Assembly: GCF_025823185.1 (NCBI RefSeq)
Contig: NZ_JACKVK010000009.1
Coordinates: forward strand, 310,001-374,000
Reading direction: 5' to 3'
Length of the DNA stretch: 64,000 nt
Origin: Mycobacterium yunnanensis
GTDB lineage: Bacteria > Actinomycetota > Actinomycetes > Mycobacteriales > Mycobacteriaceae
Shown here piece by piece: positions 43,701 to 50,098 of the stretch. Position 1 is the stretch's first letter, and each line of letters opens with the position of its first letter. A model generated the notes under the pieces. That model had not been told where the DNA came from and ran no database searches. It saw nothing but the letters and a program-made list of their open reading frames with translations. Both the position numbers and the translations under genes were made by a program.

Positions 43701-43959
43701 AATCACGCCGGACTACAACGCCAAGCGCAAGGACACCGACACCTGGCAGGACGGCCTCAACGGCGGACTGCTCGGCATCACCGACCTGCTGTTGCGACAA
43801 AACCTGATGGCGACCTACCTGAACCACGACTGGGGCCGAGACTGGGGCTCGCTGCGCAAGTTCGACACCGTCGTCGAGGCGCAGCCGGCTCAGATCGAGC
43901 TGGGATCGGCCACGCACAGCGGGTTGTACTCGCCCGGGAAGATCCGCATCAAGCCCTGA
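40774..43959 (+). CDS. embB: Arabinosyltransferase EmbB
   Basis: A 1061-residue GT-C transferase. The catalytic pair is Asp266-Asp267 in SSDDGYILQM. Met273 corresponds to M. tuberculosis Met306, the main ethambutol-resistance site, and is the susceptible-type residue. Asp266 corresponds to catalytic Asp299. GTG 40774 overlaps the embA stop by four bases. EmbB adds alpha-1,3 branches in arabinogalactan. Its last 11 bp overlap the converging tetR gene. Confidence 0.95.
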   Translation: MRTTRWVAMIAGLIGFVLSVLFPLLPVVQTTATVNWPQNGQVNDVTAPLITLTPVTMTATVPCDVLRDMANRGGGTVLGTAPATAKDAALNSLFVNVSSKRSDQRVTVTDRNVVIATMPMSRVLGPECTRLEITSSEAGTFATFPGMSDPADPQKDFRSGFVDPNLRPNFVGIFTDLSGPAPQGLSVSATVDTRFTTKPTALKLGAMLLAMVATVIALVALWRLDQLDGRRMQRIIPSRWRTFSATDVVVVCGFLIWHVVGANSSDDGYILQMARVADRAGYMSNYFRWFGSPEDPFGWFYNVLALMTHVSDASIWMRLPDLICALICWLLLSREVLPRLGPSVVSSRSATWAAGLVLMAAWMPFNNGLRPEGQIATGALITYVLIERAIISGRLTPAALAIVSAAFTLGIQPTGLIAVAALLAGGRPLLRILVRRHRVVGTWPLVLPLLAAGTIILTVVFADQTLATVLEATRIRTAIGPSQAWYTENLRYYYLILPTVDGSLSRRFGFMITALSLFASLFIMLRRGRVPGVARGPVWRLVGIIFGTMFFLMFTPTKWVHHFGLFAAVGAAMAAVATVLVSPVVLRSARNRMTFVAALLFVTALTFSSTNGWWYVSSYGVPFNNAMPKVGGVTVSSIFFALFGIAALWAFWLHFGRDRAESKVVRWVTAAPIPIVAGFMVVVFVASMLAGVVRQYPTYSNGASNLKAFTGGCGLADDVLVEPDANAGFLAAMPGDYGPLGALGGTGAVGFTPSGVPDHIVAEAIRSDLPTPGTDYDWDAPVKLSRPGVNGSTVPLPYGLDPRRVPLAGSYVNGPAQQQSRLTSAWYQLPAADSAHPLVVVTAAGSITGNSVFNGATEGQRVELEYGTAGPGGQPQAAGRVTPYDIGPIPSWRNLRFDRSQIPADATSVRIVAEDLSLTPGDWIAVTPPRVPELKTVQQYVGSTEPVLMDWAVGLAFPCQQPMLHSNGVTEVPKFRITPDYNAKRKDTDTWQDGLNGGLLGITDLLLRQNLMATYLNHDWGRDWGSLRKFDTVVEAQPAQIELGSATHSGLYSPGKIRIKP

Positions 43960-44500
43960 GGCCCGCGATCATCACCCGCACCATGCGGCGGGCGTCGTAA
44001 CCCGGGTCGCCGTCGGCGCCGATGCAGACGTTGCCGACGCCGCGCATCAGCCAGAGGGCGTCGACGTCGGGGATGATCTGGTCGGCTGCCGCGGCGAGGA
44101 GCTGCTCGCACACCGGAACCAGCCGGCTCAGGAAGTAGGCGTGCAAGCTTTCGTAACCCGCGGAGTCCGACTGCCAGGCGTGCGCGAGACCGTGTTTGGT
44201 GACCAGGAAGTCGACGAACAGGTCGATCCACTTCGCTAGGGCGTCGTAGGGAGAGTCGCTGCTGGCCAACAGGTTTGGCCCCGCCTCCGCGGTTGCCTCG
44301 ACCTGATGGCGGTAGACGGCGACGATGAGGTCGGCGCGCGTCGGAAAGTGTCGGTAGATGGTGGCGACCCCGACGCCGGCCGCGGCCGCAATGTCACGCA
44401 CGGGAACGTCGACTCCGGACTCGACGAATGCGGCGGCCGCCGCCGCGAGCAGGGCCTCCTCGTTGCGGCGAGCGTCCGAACGCTTGCGCGGCGCCGTCAT
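43949..44500 (-). CDS. TetR-family transcriptional repressor
   Basis: A 183-residue regulator. The N-terminal HTH (VRDIAAAAGVGVATIYRHFPTRADLIVAVY) is the textbook TetR domain; the rest is a helical ligand-binding domain. ATG 44500 has AGGAG seven bases upstream; the very long frame extending to 46303 is an antisense artefact. It is divergent from the LLM oxidoreductase with 96 bp between, which holds two palindromes fitting its operators. It probably represses its own gene and the LLM gene. Confidence 0.92.
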   Translation of the reverse strand: MTAPRKRSDARRNEEALLAAAAAAFVESGVDVPVRDIAAAAGVGVATIYRHFPTRADLIVAVYRHQVEATAEAGPNLLASSDSPYDALAKWIDLFVDFLVTKHGLAHAWQSDSAGYESLHAYFLSRLVPVCEQLLAAAADQIIPDVDALWLMRGVGNVCIGADGDPGYDARRMVRVMIAGLRA

Positions 44501-44510
44501 GAGCCACTCC

Positions 44511-44539
44511 TGGTCAAACGGAACATGGTTCCGTATAGT
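44511..44539 (+). promoter_or_regulatory. Promoter of the LLM oxidoreductase gene
   Basis: TGGTCA (44511-44516), a 17-bp spacer and TATAGT (44534-44539), a near-consensus -10. Transcription would start near 44546. The spacer is almost entirely occupied by operator 1. Confidence 0.65.
44518..44534. promoter_or_regulatory. TetR operator 1
   Basis: ACGGAAC-ATG-GTTCCGT, a perfect 7+3+7 palindrome. It fills the -35/-10 spacer of the LLM promoter, so binding would block RNA polymerase. It shares the GGAACATnGTTCC core with operator 2, 29 bp away centre to centre. Confidence 0.8.
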
Positions 44540-44548
44540 CCGATATGA

Positions 44549-44561
44549 GGAACATTGTTCC
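44549..44561. promoter_or_regulatory. TetR operator 2
   Basis: GGAAC-ATT-GTTCC, a perfect 5+3+5 palindrome just downstream of the predicted transcription start, with the same core as operator 1. Confidence 0.75.
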
Positions 44562-44596
44562 GCTTCGCACCCTACCCGCCTCGAGGAGGCACTTCC

Positions 44597-45472
44597 GTGA
44601 CGACGACATCCCCGGTGCGGTTCGGCATCGCTACGGCTCCGCAACAGGTCACCTACGCCGAGGTGCAGCGCGTGTGGCGGGAGGCGGACGCCCTCCCCGA
44701 CCTCGAGCACGCGTGGCTGTTCGACCACCTGTTGCCGATCGCCGGCGATCTCGACGGTCCGATCTTCGAGGGGTGGACGCTGCTCTCGGCGCTGGCAGCT
44801 CAGACGAGCCGACTGCGGCTGGGACTGCTGGTCACCAGCAACCGCTTTCGGCCCCCGGCACTGCTGGCGAAGATCGCCACCACCGTCGACGTGGTGTCCG
44901 GAGGGCGTCTCGACTTCGGCATTGGCGCCGGGTCGCGACCTAGCCACCCCCTGGCCAGACGCGAGTACGAGGCGAACGGTCTGCCGTACGACGACTTCAC
45001 CGACTCCGTCGCCAGCCTCGCCGAGGCGCTCGTGGTGATCAAGAAGTCGTGGACCGAGAATCGGCCGTTCGACTTCACCGGCGCGCACGTCACGGTCACC
45101 GGCGCGTTCGGCAATCCGAAGCCGGTGCAGACGCCGTATCCGCCCGTCGTGATCGGTGGGCGCTCGACCAAGCTGCTGCGCGTCGTCGCCGAGCACGCCG
45201 ACGTCTGGAACATCCCCGGCGGGGATCTCGCGGACGCCGTCGAGCGCAGCACCCTGCTGGACCGCTACTGCCAGGAGATCGGGCGTGATCCGGCATCCAT
45301 TCAGCGTTCGATGCACGTGGCGGTGTCCTACGACGAGCCCAACGACACCCGTGATGCGATCGGCCGAGCGCTCGACGCCGGCTTCCGCCATGTCATCCTC
45401 GGGTTGCCGAATCCCTACCCCGACGGCGTGGCTCGGTGGGTCGTCGACGAACTCGTTCGCCCCTTCGTCTGA
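44597..45472 (+). CDS. LLM-class (F420/flavin-dependent) oxidoreductase
   Basis: A 291-residue luciferase-like TIM-barrel protein. Typical segments include EHAWLFDHLLPIAGDLDGPIFEGWT, LRLGLLVTSNRFRPPALLAKIA and GGRLDFGIGAGSRP. In mycobacteria most such proteins use F420. GTG 44597 has GAGGAGG about ten bases upstream. Strong TetR-operator architecture upstream suggests induction by a small molecule. The MBL gene follows after 24 bp. Substrate unknown. Confidence 0.88.
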   Translation: MTTTSPVRFGIATAPQQVTYAEVQRVWREADALPDLEHAWLFDHLLPIAGDLDGPIFEGWTLLSALAAQTSRLRLGLLVTSNRFRPPALLAKIATTVDVVSGGRLDFGIGAGSRPSHPLARREYEANGLPYDDFTDSVASLAEALVVIKKSWTENRPFDFTGAHVTVTGAFGNPKPVQTPYPPVVIGGRSTKLLRVVAEHADVWNIPGGDLADAVERSTLLDRYCQEIGRDPASIQRSMHVAVSYDEPNDTRDAIGRALDAGFRHVILGLPNPYPDGVARWVVDELVRPFV

Positions 45473-45484
45473 CGGGGACCGTCG

Positions 45485-45490
45485 TAGGGT
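45485..45490 (+). promoter_or_regulatory. Candidate -10 box, leaderless start of the MBL hydrolase gene
   Basis: TAGGGT, six bases before ATG 45497. The gene may therefore be transcribed independently as well as with the LLM gene. Confidence 0.4.
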
Positions 45491-45496
45491 CGAGCG

Positions 45497-46375
45497 ATGA
45501 CCGACCGCATCCCGATGGGCAAGGCGACGATCACGCGCGTGGTGGAGTGGGAGTTCGACGTCGGCACAGGGCTGTTCGGTGAGACTCCGGAGCAGGCGTG
45601 GGCCGACGAGGCCGACCTGCTGGTGCCGACGTTCTACGATCCAGCGAGTCGGCGGTGGCGCGTGGCCCTGCAGAGCTGGGTGGTCGAGGTCGACGGGTTG
45701 ACCGTGGTGGTCGACACGGGCGGCGGGAACGGCCGTGAGCGGCCGCACCTTCCGGCGTTGGCGGGGCTGCAGACGGACTTCCTCGGCGCCTTGGAGCGGG
45801 CCGGGGTGGCCGCCGACGAGGTCGACGTGGTGGTCAACACGCATCTGCACACCGACCACGTCGGGTGGAACACGCGGCTGGTAGATGGCCAGTGGGTGCC
45901 GACGTTCCCCAATGCCCGCTACCTGATGCCCGAGGCGGACTACCGCTTCTTCGCCCCGGACGGGCCCGGCGCCACGACGGGGTCCCGAATCGTGTTCGAA
46001 GACAGCGTCTTTCCGGTGGCCGATCAGATGCAGACGTGGTCGGACGACCTTCAGATCAGCGAGTCGCTGCGGCTGCGCCCCGCCGCCGGCCACACCCCGG
46101 GGTCGTCGGTGCTGTGGCTCGACGCGGGCCGGCCCGCGGTGTTCGTCGGCGACATGACGCACTGCCCGATCCAGATTCCCCGGCCTGACGATCCCTGCGG
46201 ATTCGACGTCGACGCCGCCGCGGCCGCAGTCTCCCGCAAGCGTGTCTTCACCGAGGCCTCGCGCTCGCGCGCTTCCGTGATCCCCGCGCACTACCCCGGC
46301 CACGGCGGGGCAACGCTGGTGGCTCGGGGCGACCGCTTCGAGGTCGTCGAGTGGCTGGCGCTGCCAAGTATCTAG
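45497..46375 (+). CDS. Metallo-beta-lactamase-fold hydrolase
   Basis: A 292-residue enzyme with zinc motif NTHLHTDHVGW, then AAGHTPGSS and GDMTH. The pattern is of the lactonase/quorum-quenching-like branch of MBL hydrolases, but the substrate is unknown. It follows the LLM gene by 24 bp on the same strand and could act on its product. There is no signal peptide. Start ATG 45497. Confidence 0.85.
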   Translation: MTDRIPMGKATITRVVEWEFDVGTGLFGETPEQAWADEADLLVPTFYDPASRRWRVALQSWVVEVDGLTVVVDTGGGNGRERPHLPALAGLQTDFLGALERAGVAADEVDVVVNTHLHTDHVGWNTRLVDGQWVPTFPNARYLMPEADYRFFAPDGPGATTGSRIVFEDSVFPVADQMQTWSDDLQISESLRLRPAAGHTPGSSVLWLDAGRPAVFVGDMTHCPIQIPRPDDPCGFDVDAAAAAVSRKRVFTEASRSRASVIPAHYPGHGGATLVARGDRFEVVEWLALPSI

Positions 46376-46457
46376 GGGTCGTCCAGACCGTTTGGTAAGT
46401 GACCGAGTGGCGTTTCTGGCAAACTATGTTCGTCCAGATCTGGGGAGGATCTACCGC

Positions 46458-46674
46458 ATGATGTCGTATCGCAAGCTGGTCTCGTGCGCCGCCCTTGCGG
46501 GTGGTCGTATCCGTAATCGAGGCAACCGCCGCCCACGCCTATGACACCATCGACTACGGGACGAACAAGACGGCTTGCCAGGCCGCGGAGAAACAGGCGA
46601 GGGCAGCCGGCATCAGCTATGCAGATTGCTTCCAAACCGGGCCTGGGCATTACTCCCTTACCCTGGACGACTAA
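46458..46674 (+). pseudogene. Small secreted protein with a one-base frameshift
   Basis: ATG 46458 is preceded by GGGGAGGA and by a TATGTT -10 (46425-46430). The first frame reads MMSYRKLVSCAALA, then shifts. Skipping one G in the GGG run at 46499-46501 gives a 71-residue protein: a signal peptide ending ATAAHA, then a 44-residue mature part with two cysteines (TACQ and ADCF), ending GHYSLTLDD. The second frame alone could start at GTG 46501 (57 residues). Either a recent mutation or a base-call error. The TAA overlaps the converging HNH stop. No family recognised. Confidence 0.6.
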
Positions 46675-48389
46675 GTGATCCCTAGTTGACCTATTGAACC
46701 TTCAAGAGGATCGTCCGATTGGTTGAGCTCGCGCTCACGTTGGATGCGTTGGGCATGGTCTTGCGCGCGGGTGCTGCTGCGTCGCGGCATGGTGAGCCCC
46801 GCGGTGTGCGGTGTAGGTCTTCCCGTCGCTGTGACCGCGGCAGTAGGTCTGCATAGTTCGGGGAACAACAGCCTGCTACCCGGCGTGGTGACGAACTCTC
46901 GTCCGTCGGGCGCGGTCCAGATGACGGTGCCGTCCTCGAGTTGCCTGTCCCGCCAACCATTCTCACCACCCCAGAAGGTCTTGAGCAGGTGGTGTCGACG
47001 GCAGACGCATTTCAGGTTGGATGCCGCGGTCGGTCCGTGCGGCCACGGGATCGTATGGTCGATGTCCGTCTGGCTGGCGGGCACGCGGCAGCCCGGGAAG
47101 CGGCACGTCATGTCGCGGCAGCGCACGAAGTCGGCCAGCCGCTTGGATGGTCGGTACCGGTTCTCCGGTGGCGCTTGCCCGGGGTGCACGATCGGGGTGA
47201 TCGTGGCCCCGATAGTGGCGCGGCAGGCGATCGCGCCCGGGAGGAACTGGCCTCCCATCATCGCCCCGGGACGCAGCTTCGCGAAGTATCCGGGTGCCGG
47301 GGTGAGGGCCTCGGTGAGGGTGAGGTCGCGTAGCGGCTTGTCGAAGAGCGGCGGCTCGTCCCCGTCAATGGCGGCACGCTCGGCCGCCGCTGAGGAGGGA
47401 GTGGGCCTGGTCGGCGGCGACTCGCCCTGAGGCGCAGAGTCCTCGCATTTCGGCGAGGCATCTGCTTTGTCGAGGGCTGGCGCGGTGGACTCCTCGGCGT
47501 CGGCCTCTTCGGGGGCTTCCGGTCGCGGCGCGGGGCTCTCGGGCCTCGGCGCAGGCGGCTCGGATTCGGGTGTCGCGGTCGGATCAGCGAGCGTGTCCTC
47601 ACTGGCGATGACGTAGACGACCACCCCCGTGGCGGGCGGGTTCTGCGCGGCCGGGCAGTCGTCGTTGCCGCACAGGCACGCCATGCGGTCGGTCCCGAGG
47701 GCACCGATGGCGTCGGCGCGGAGTTGGTCGGCGGTCCGCGGGTCACCCGAGCACACCGTGGCGGCCAGGTTCTTCAATCGGCCCTCGAATGCCTTCGCGT
47801 CGTGGGCGAACAGGGTGGCCAACACCGTGGCCAGGCCGCTGCCGTCCTCCTCGATGTGCACCTCAACCGACCGGCCCCGCGCCTTGGCCTCGCTACGACG
47901 CACCGCGTGCGGGTCGACCTGGGCCACGAACGAGTCAACGGCCTTCTCGGTCTTGTCCACCGACCTCGGCTCCCAGTCCCCGAACGCCTCGGCCAGCAGG
48001 GCGTCCAACGCCCGCAGGGCGTCGGGGTCGATCACCAAGGCGCCGCGCTGCACGACGGTCTTCACCAACGCATACGTGATCAGGCCTTCCGCGAACACCG
48101 CGGCGACCTTGGGGAACCGTTCGTGTAGTGCGACCGCGATCAACAGTTGGTGGGAGGCGGTGCCGGGGGTGATGTTCTGGGCGGCACCGATGTGGGCGGC
48201 GACGGCGTCGAGGTTGTCCAGGCACCACTGGTCGCGATCCGCCGACCCCGACACGGCATGTGCCTCGTCGAGCATGGCGGCCATCGTCGCCACCCGTTGA
48301 GCGCAGGCCGCGTTCTCCACCCGCGCCCATGATGACAGCGCCCCGGCACCGCGGGTGCCGGTCGTCGCGTCAACCAGATCGTCGAACAT
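46671..48389 (-). CDS. DUF222 HNH endonuclease (13E12-type)
   Basis: A 572-residue protein of the mycobacterial 13E12 family. The N-terminal DUF222 region (about 1-240) is helical. A long Pro/Glu/Ala-rich low-complexity insert (about 265-345) precedes the C-terminal HNH domain, which contains CRFPGC, DIDHTIPW, NLKCVCRRHHLLK. This multicopy family is associated with repeats in mycobacteria, and its function is unknown. ATG 48389 is the first start; the 128-bp gap to accD4 holds no other gene. Confidence 0.88.
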   Translation of the reverse strand: MFDDLVDATTGTRGAGALSSWARVENAACAQRVATMAAMLDEAHAVSGSADRDQWCLDNLDAVAAHIGAAQNITPGTASHQLLIAVALHERFPKVAAVFAEGLITYALVKTVVQRGALVIDPDALRALDALLAEAFGDWEPRSVDKTEKAVDSFVAQVDPHAVRRSEAKARGRSVEVHIEEDGSGLATVLATLFAHDAKAFEGRLKNLAATVCSGDPRTADQLRADAIGALGTDRMACLCGNDDCPAAQNPPATGVVVYVIASEDTLADPTATPESEPPAPRPESPAPRPEAPEEADAEESTAPALDKADASPKCEDSAPQGESPPTRPTPSSAAAERAAIDGDEPPLFDKPLRDLTLTEALTPAPGYFAKLRPGAMMGGQFLPGAIACRATIGATITPIVHPGQAPPENRYRPSKRLADFVRCRDMTCRFPGCRVPASQTDIDHTIPWPHGPTAASNLKCVCRRHHLLKTFWGGENGWRDRQLEDGTVIWTAPDGREFVTTPGSRLLFPELCRPTAAVTATGRPTPHTAGLTMPRRSSTRAQDHAQRIQRERELNQSDDPLEGSIGQLGIT

Positions 48390-48517
48390 GAACCCAGCCT
48401 AGGCCGGGTGTCTGACGAAAACCGTTCTGCGACAGGCGTTCTGTGGATGAACGCCGGACTGTGGACAACCCCGCCGAAGCTGCCGAGATCGTCGGAGGTG
48501 TGTGCTAGTGAGCGGAA

Positions 48518-50098
48518 CTACAGCGGCGTCAGGCCGTGCTTGCGCAGCGTCTTGTTGCGGTTCTGCTTGTCCCGCAACAACTTCATCGACTTGCGCAGCA
48601 GCAGGCGCGTCTCGTGCGGCTCGATGACACCGTCGATGTAACCGCGCTCCGCGGCGATCCACGGCGTCGCCAAGTTGAGGTTGTAACCCTCGATGAAGTC
48701 CGCCCGGATCTTCTGCACCTCGGGCGCGGTCGGATCGGGAAACCGCTTCACGAGAAGCTGGGCAGCACCCTCGGCACCGATCACCGCGATGCGGGCTGTC
48801 GGCCACGCGAAGTTCAGATCCGCCGACAGCTGCTTGGAGCCCATCACCGCATAGCCGCCGCCGTAGGCCTTGCGAATCACGAACGTCACCTTCGGCACGT
48901 CGGCCTCGACGATGGCGTTGAAGAACCGCCCACCGCGCTTGATGATGCCGCCCTTCTCCTCCTCGAGACCCGGCATGGCGCCGGGGGTGTCGACGACGAA
49001 GACCAGCGGCAGGTTGAACGAGTCGCAGAACCGGATGAACCCGGCCGCCTTGTCGGACGCCTCGTTGCCCACGGCGCCTGCGTTGTTCAGCGGCTGGTTG
49101 GCGATGACGCCGACCGGGTGACCGTCTACCCGCGCGAACGCGGTGATCATCGACGGGCTACGCAGCTCGGAGAGCTCGAAGACGTCGCCGTCGTCGAACA
49201 TGCGGAGCAGGATCTCGTGCATGTCGTAGGCCTGGTTGTCCGAGTCCGGCACGATCGTGTCGAGCTCGAGATCCGTCGGCGTGAGTTCCGGTTCCAGCCC
49301 GGGGTTGACGATCGGCGGGTTGTCGAAGTGGTTGGGCGGCAGGAAGCTCAGGTAGTCCCGCACGTACTGGTAGGCCGCGCTCTCGGACTCCACCACCTTG
49401 TGGATGTTGCCGCGCTGCGCCTGAACGTCGGCACCGCCGAGTTCGTCGAACGAGACGTCCTCACCGGTGACGTCCTTGATCACGTCGGGCCCGGTGATGA
49501 ACATGTAGCCCTGGTCGCGCACCGCCACGATGAGGTCGGTCTGAATCGGCGAATAGACCGCTCCGCCAGCGCATTTGCCGAAGATCAACGAGATCTCTGG
49601 CACCAGGCCGCGCAGCATCTCGTGGCGCCGGCCGAGCTCGGCGTACCAGGCCAGTGACGTCGCGGCGTCCTGGATGCGGGCGCCACCGGAGTCGTTGATG
49701 CCGATGATCGGGCAGCCCACCATGGCGACCCACTCCATCAACCTGGCCACCTTGCGGCCGAACATCTCCCCGACCGACCCCTGGAACACCGTCTGGTCGT
49801 GGCTGAAGACGCCGACCGGACGTCCGTTGATCGTGCCGTGCCCGGTGACGACGCCGTCGCCGTAGAACGCGTTGGGATCACCGGGAGTGCGGGCCAGCGC
49901 ACCGATCTCGAGGAAACTGCCCGGGTCGAGCAGATCGTGGATGCGCGAGCGGGCGCTCGGGATGCCCTTCCTGTCGCGCCGGGCCTTCGCCTTCTCGTCG
50001 CCAGGATCCTTGGCGAGCTCCAACCGTTCACGGAGCTCGGCCAACTTCTCGGCCGTGGTGTGGGCTCTGCTGGCGACGGGGGCCGCTTCCTGGGTCAC
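48518..50098 (-). CDS. accD4: Long-chain acyl-CoA carboxylase beta subunit AccD4
   Basis: A 526-residue biotin-dependent carboxyltransferase matching Rv3799c. Glycine-rich oxyanion loops (INDSGGARIQDA, and IRKAYGGGYAVMGS) and IANQPLNNAGAVG are present. With AccA3 and AccE it makes the carboxylated (malonyl-type) extender condensed by Pks13 in mycolic acid synthesis. GTG 50098 overlaps the pks13 stop by four bases, so the genes are coupled. Confidence 0.95.
   Translation of the reverse strand: MTQEAAPVASRAHTTAEKLAELRERLELAKDPGDEKAKARRDRKGIPSARSRIHDLLDPGSFLEIGALARTPGDPNAFYGDGVVTGHGTINGRPVGVFSHDQTVFQGSVGEMFGRKVARLMEWVAMVGCPIIGINDSGGARIQDAATSLAWYAELGRRHEMLRGLVPEISLIFGKCAGGAVYSPIQTDLIVAVRDQGYMFITGPDVIKDVTGEDVSFDELGGADVQAQRGNIHKVVESESAAYQYVRDYLSFLPPNHFDNPPIVNPGLEPELTPTDLELDTIVPDSDNQAYDMHEILLRMFDDGDVFELSELRSPSMITAFARVDGHPVGVIANQPLNNAGAVGNEASDKAAGFIRFCDSFNLPLVFVVDTPGAMPGLEEEKGGIIKRGGRFFNAIVEADVPKVTFVIRKAYGGGYAVMGSKQLSADLNFAWPTARIAVIGAEGAAQLLVKRFPDPTAPEVQKIRADFIEGYNLNLATPWIAAERGYIDGVIEPHETRLLLRKSMKLLRDKQNRNKTLRKHGLTPL

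Noticed and set aside
44501..46303. Long N-terminal extension of the tetR frame
   Set aside because: It runs antisense through the LLM and MBL genes; the TetR HTH starts right after ATG 44500.
46671..48389. HNH gene as part of an insertion sequence or group II intron
   Set aside because: No terminal inverted repeats, target duplication or reverse transcriptase seen; it fits the DUF222 family.
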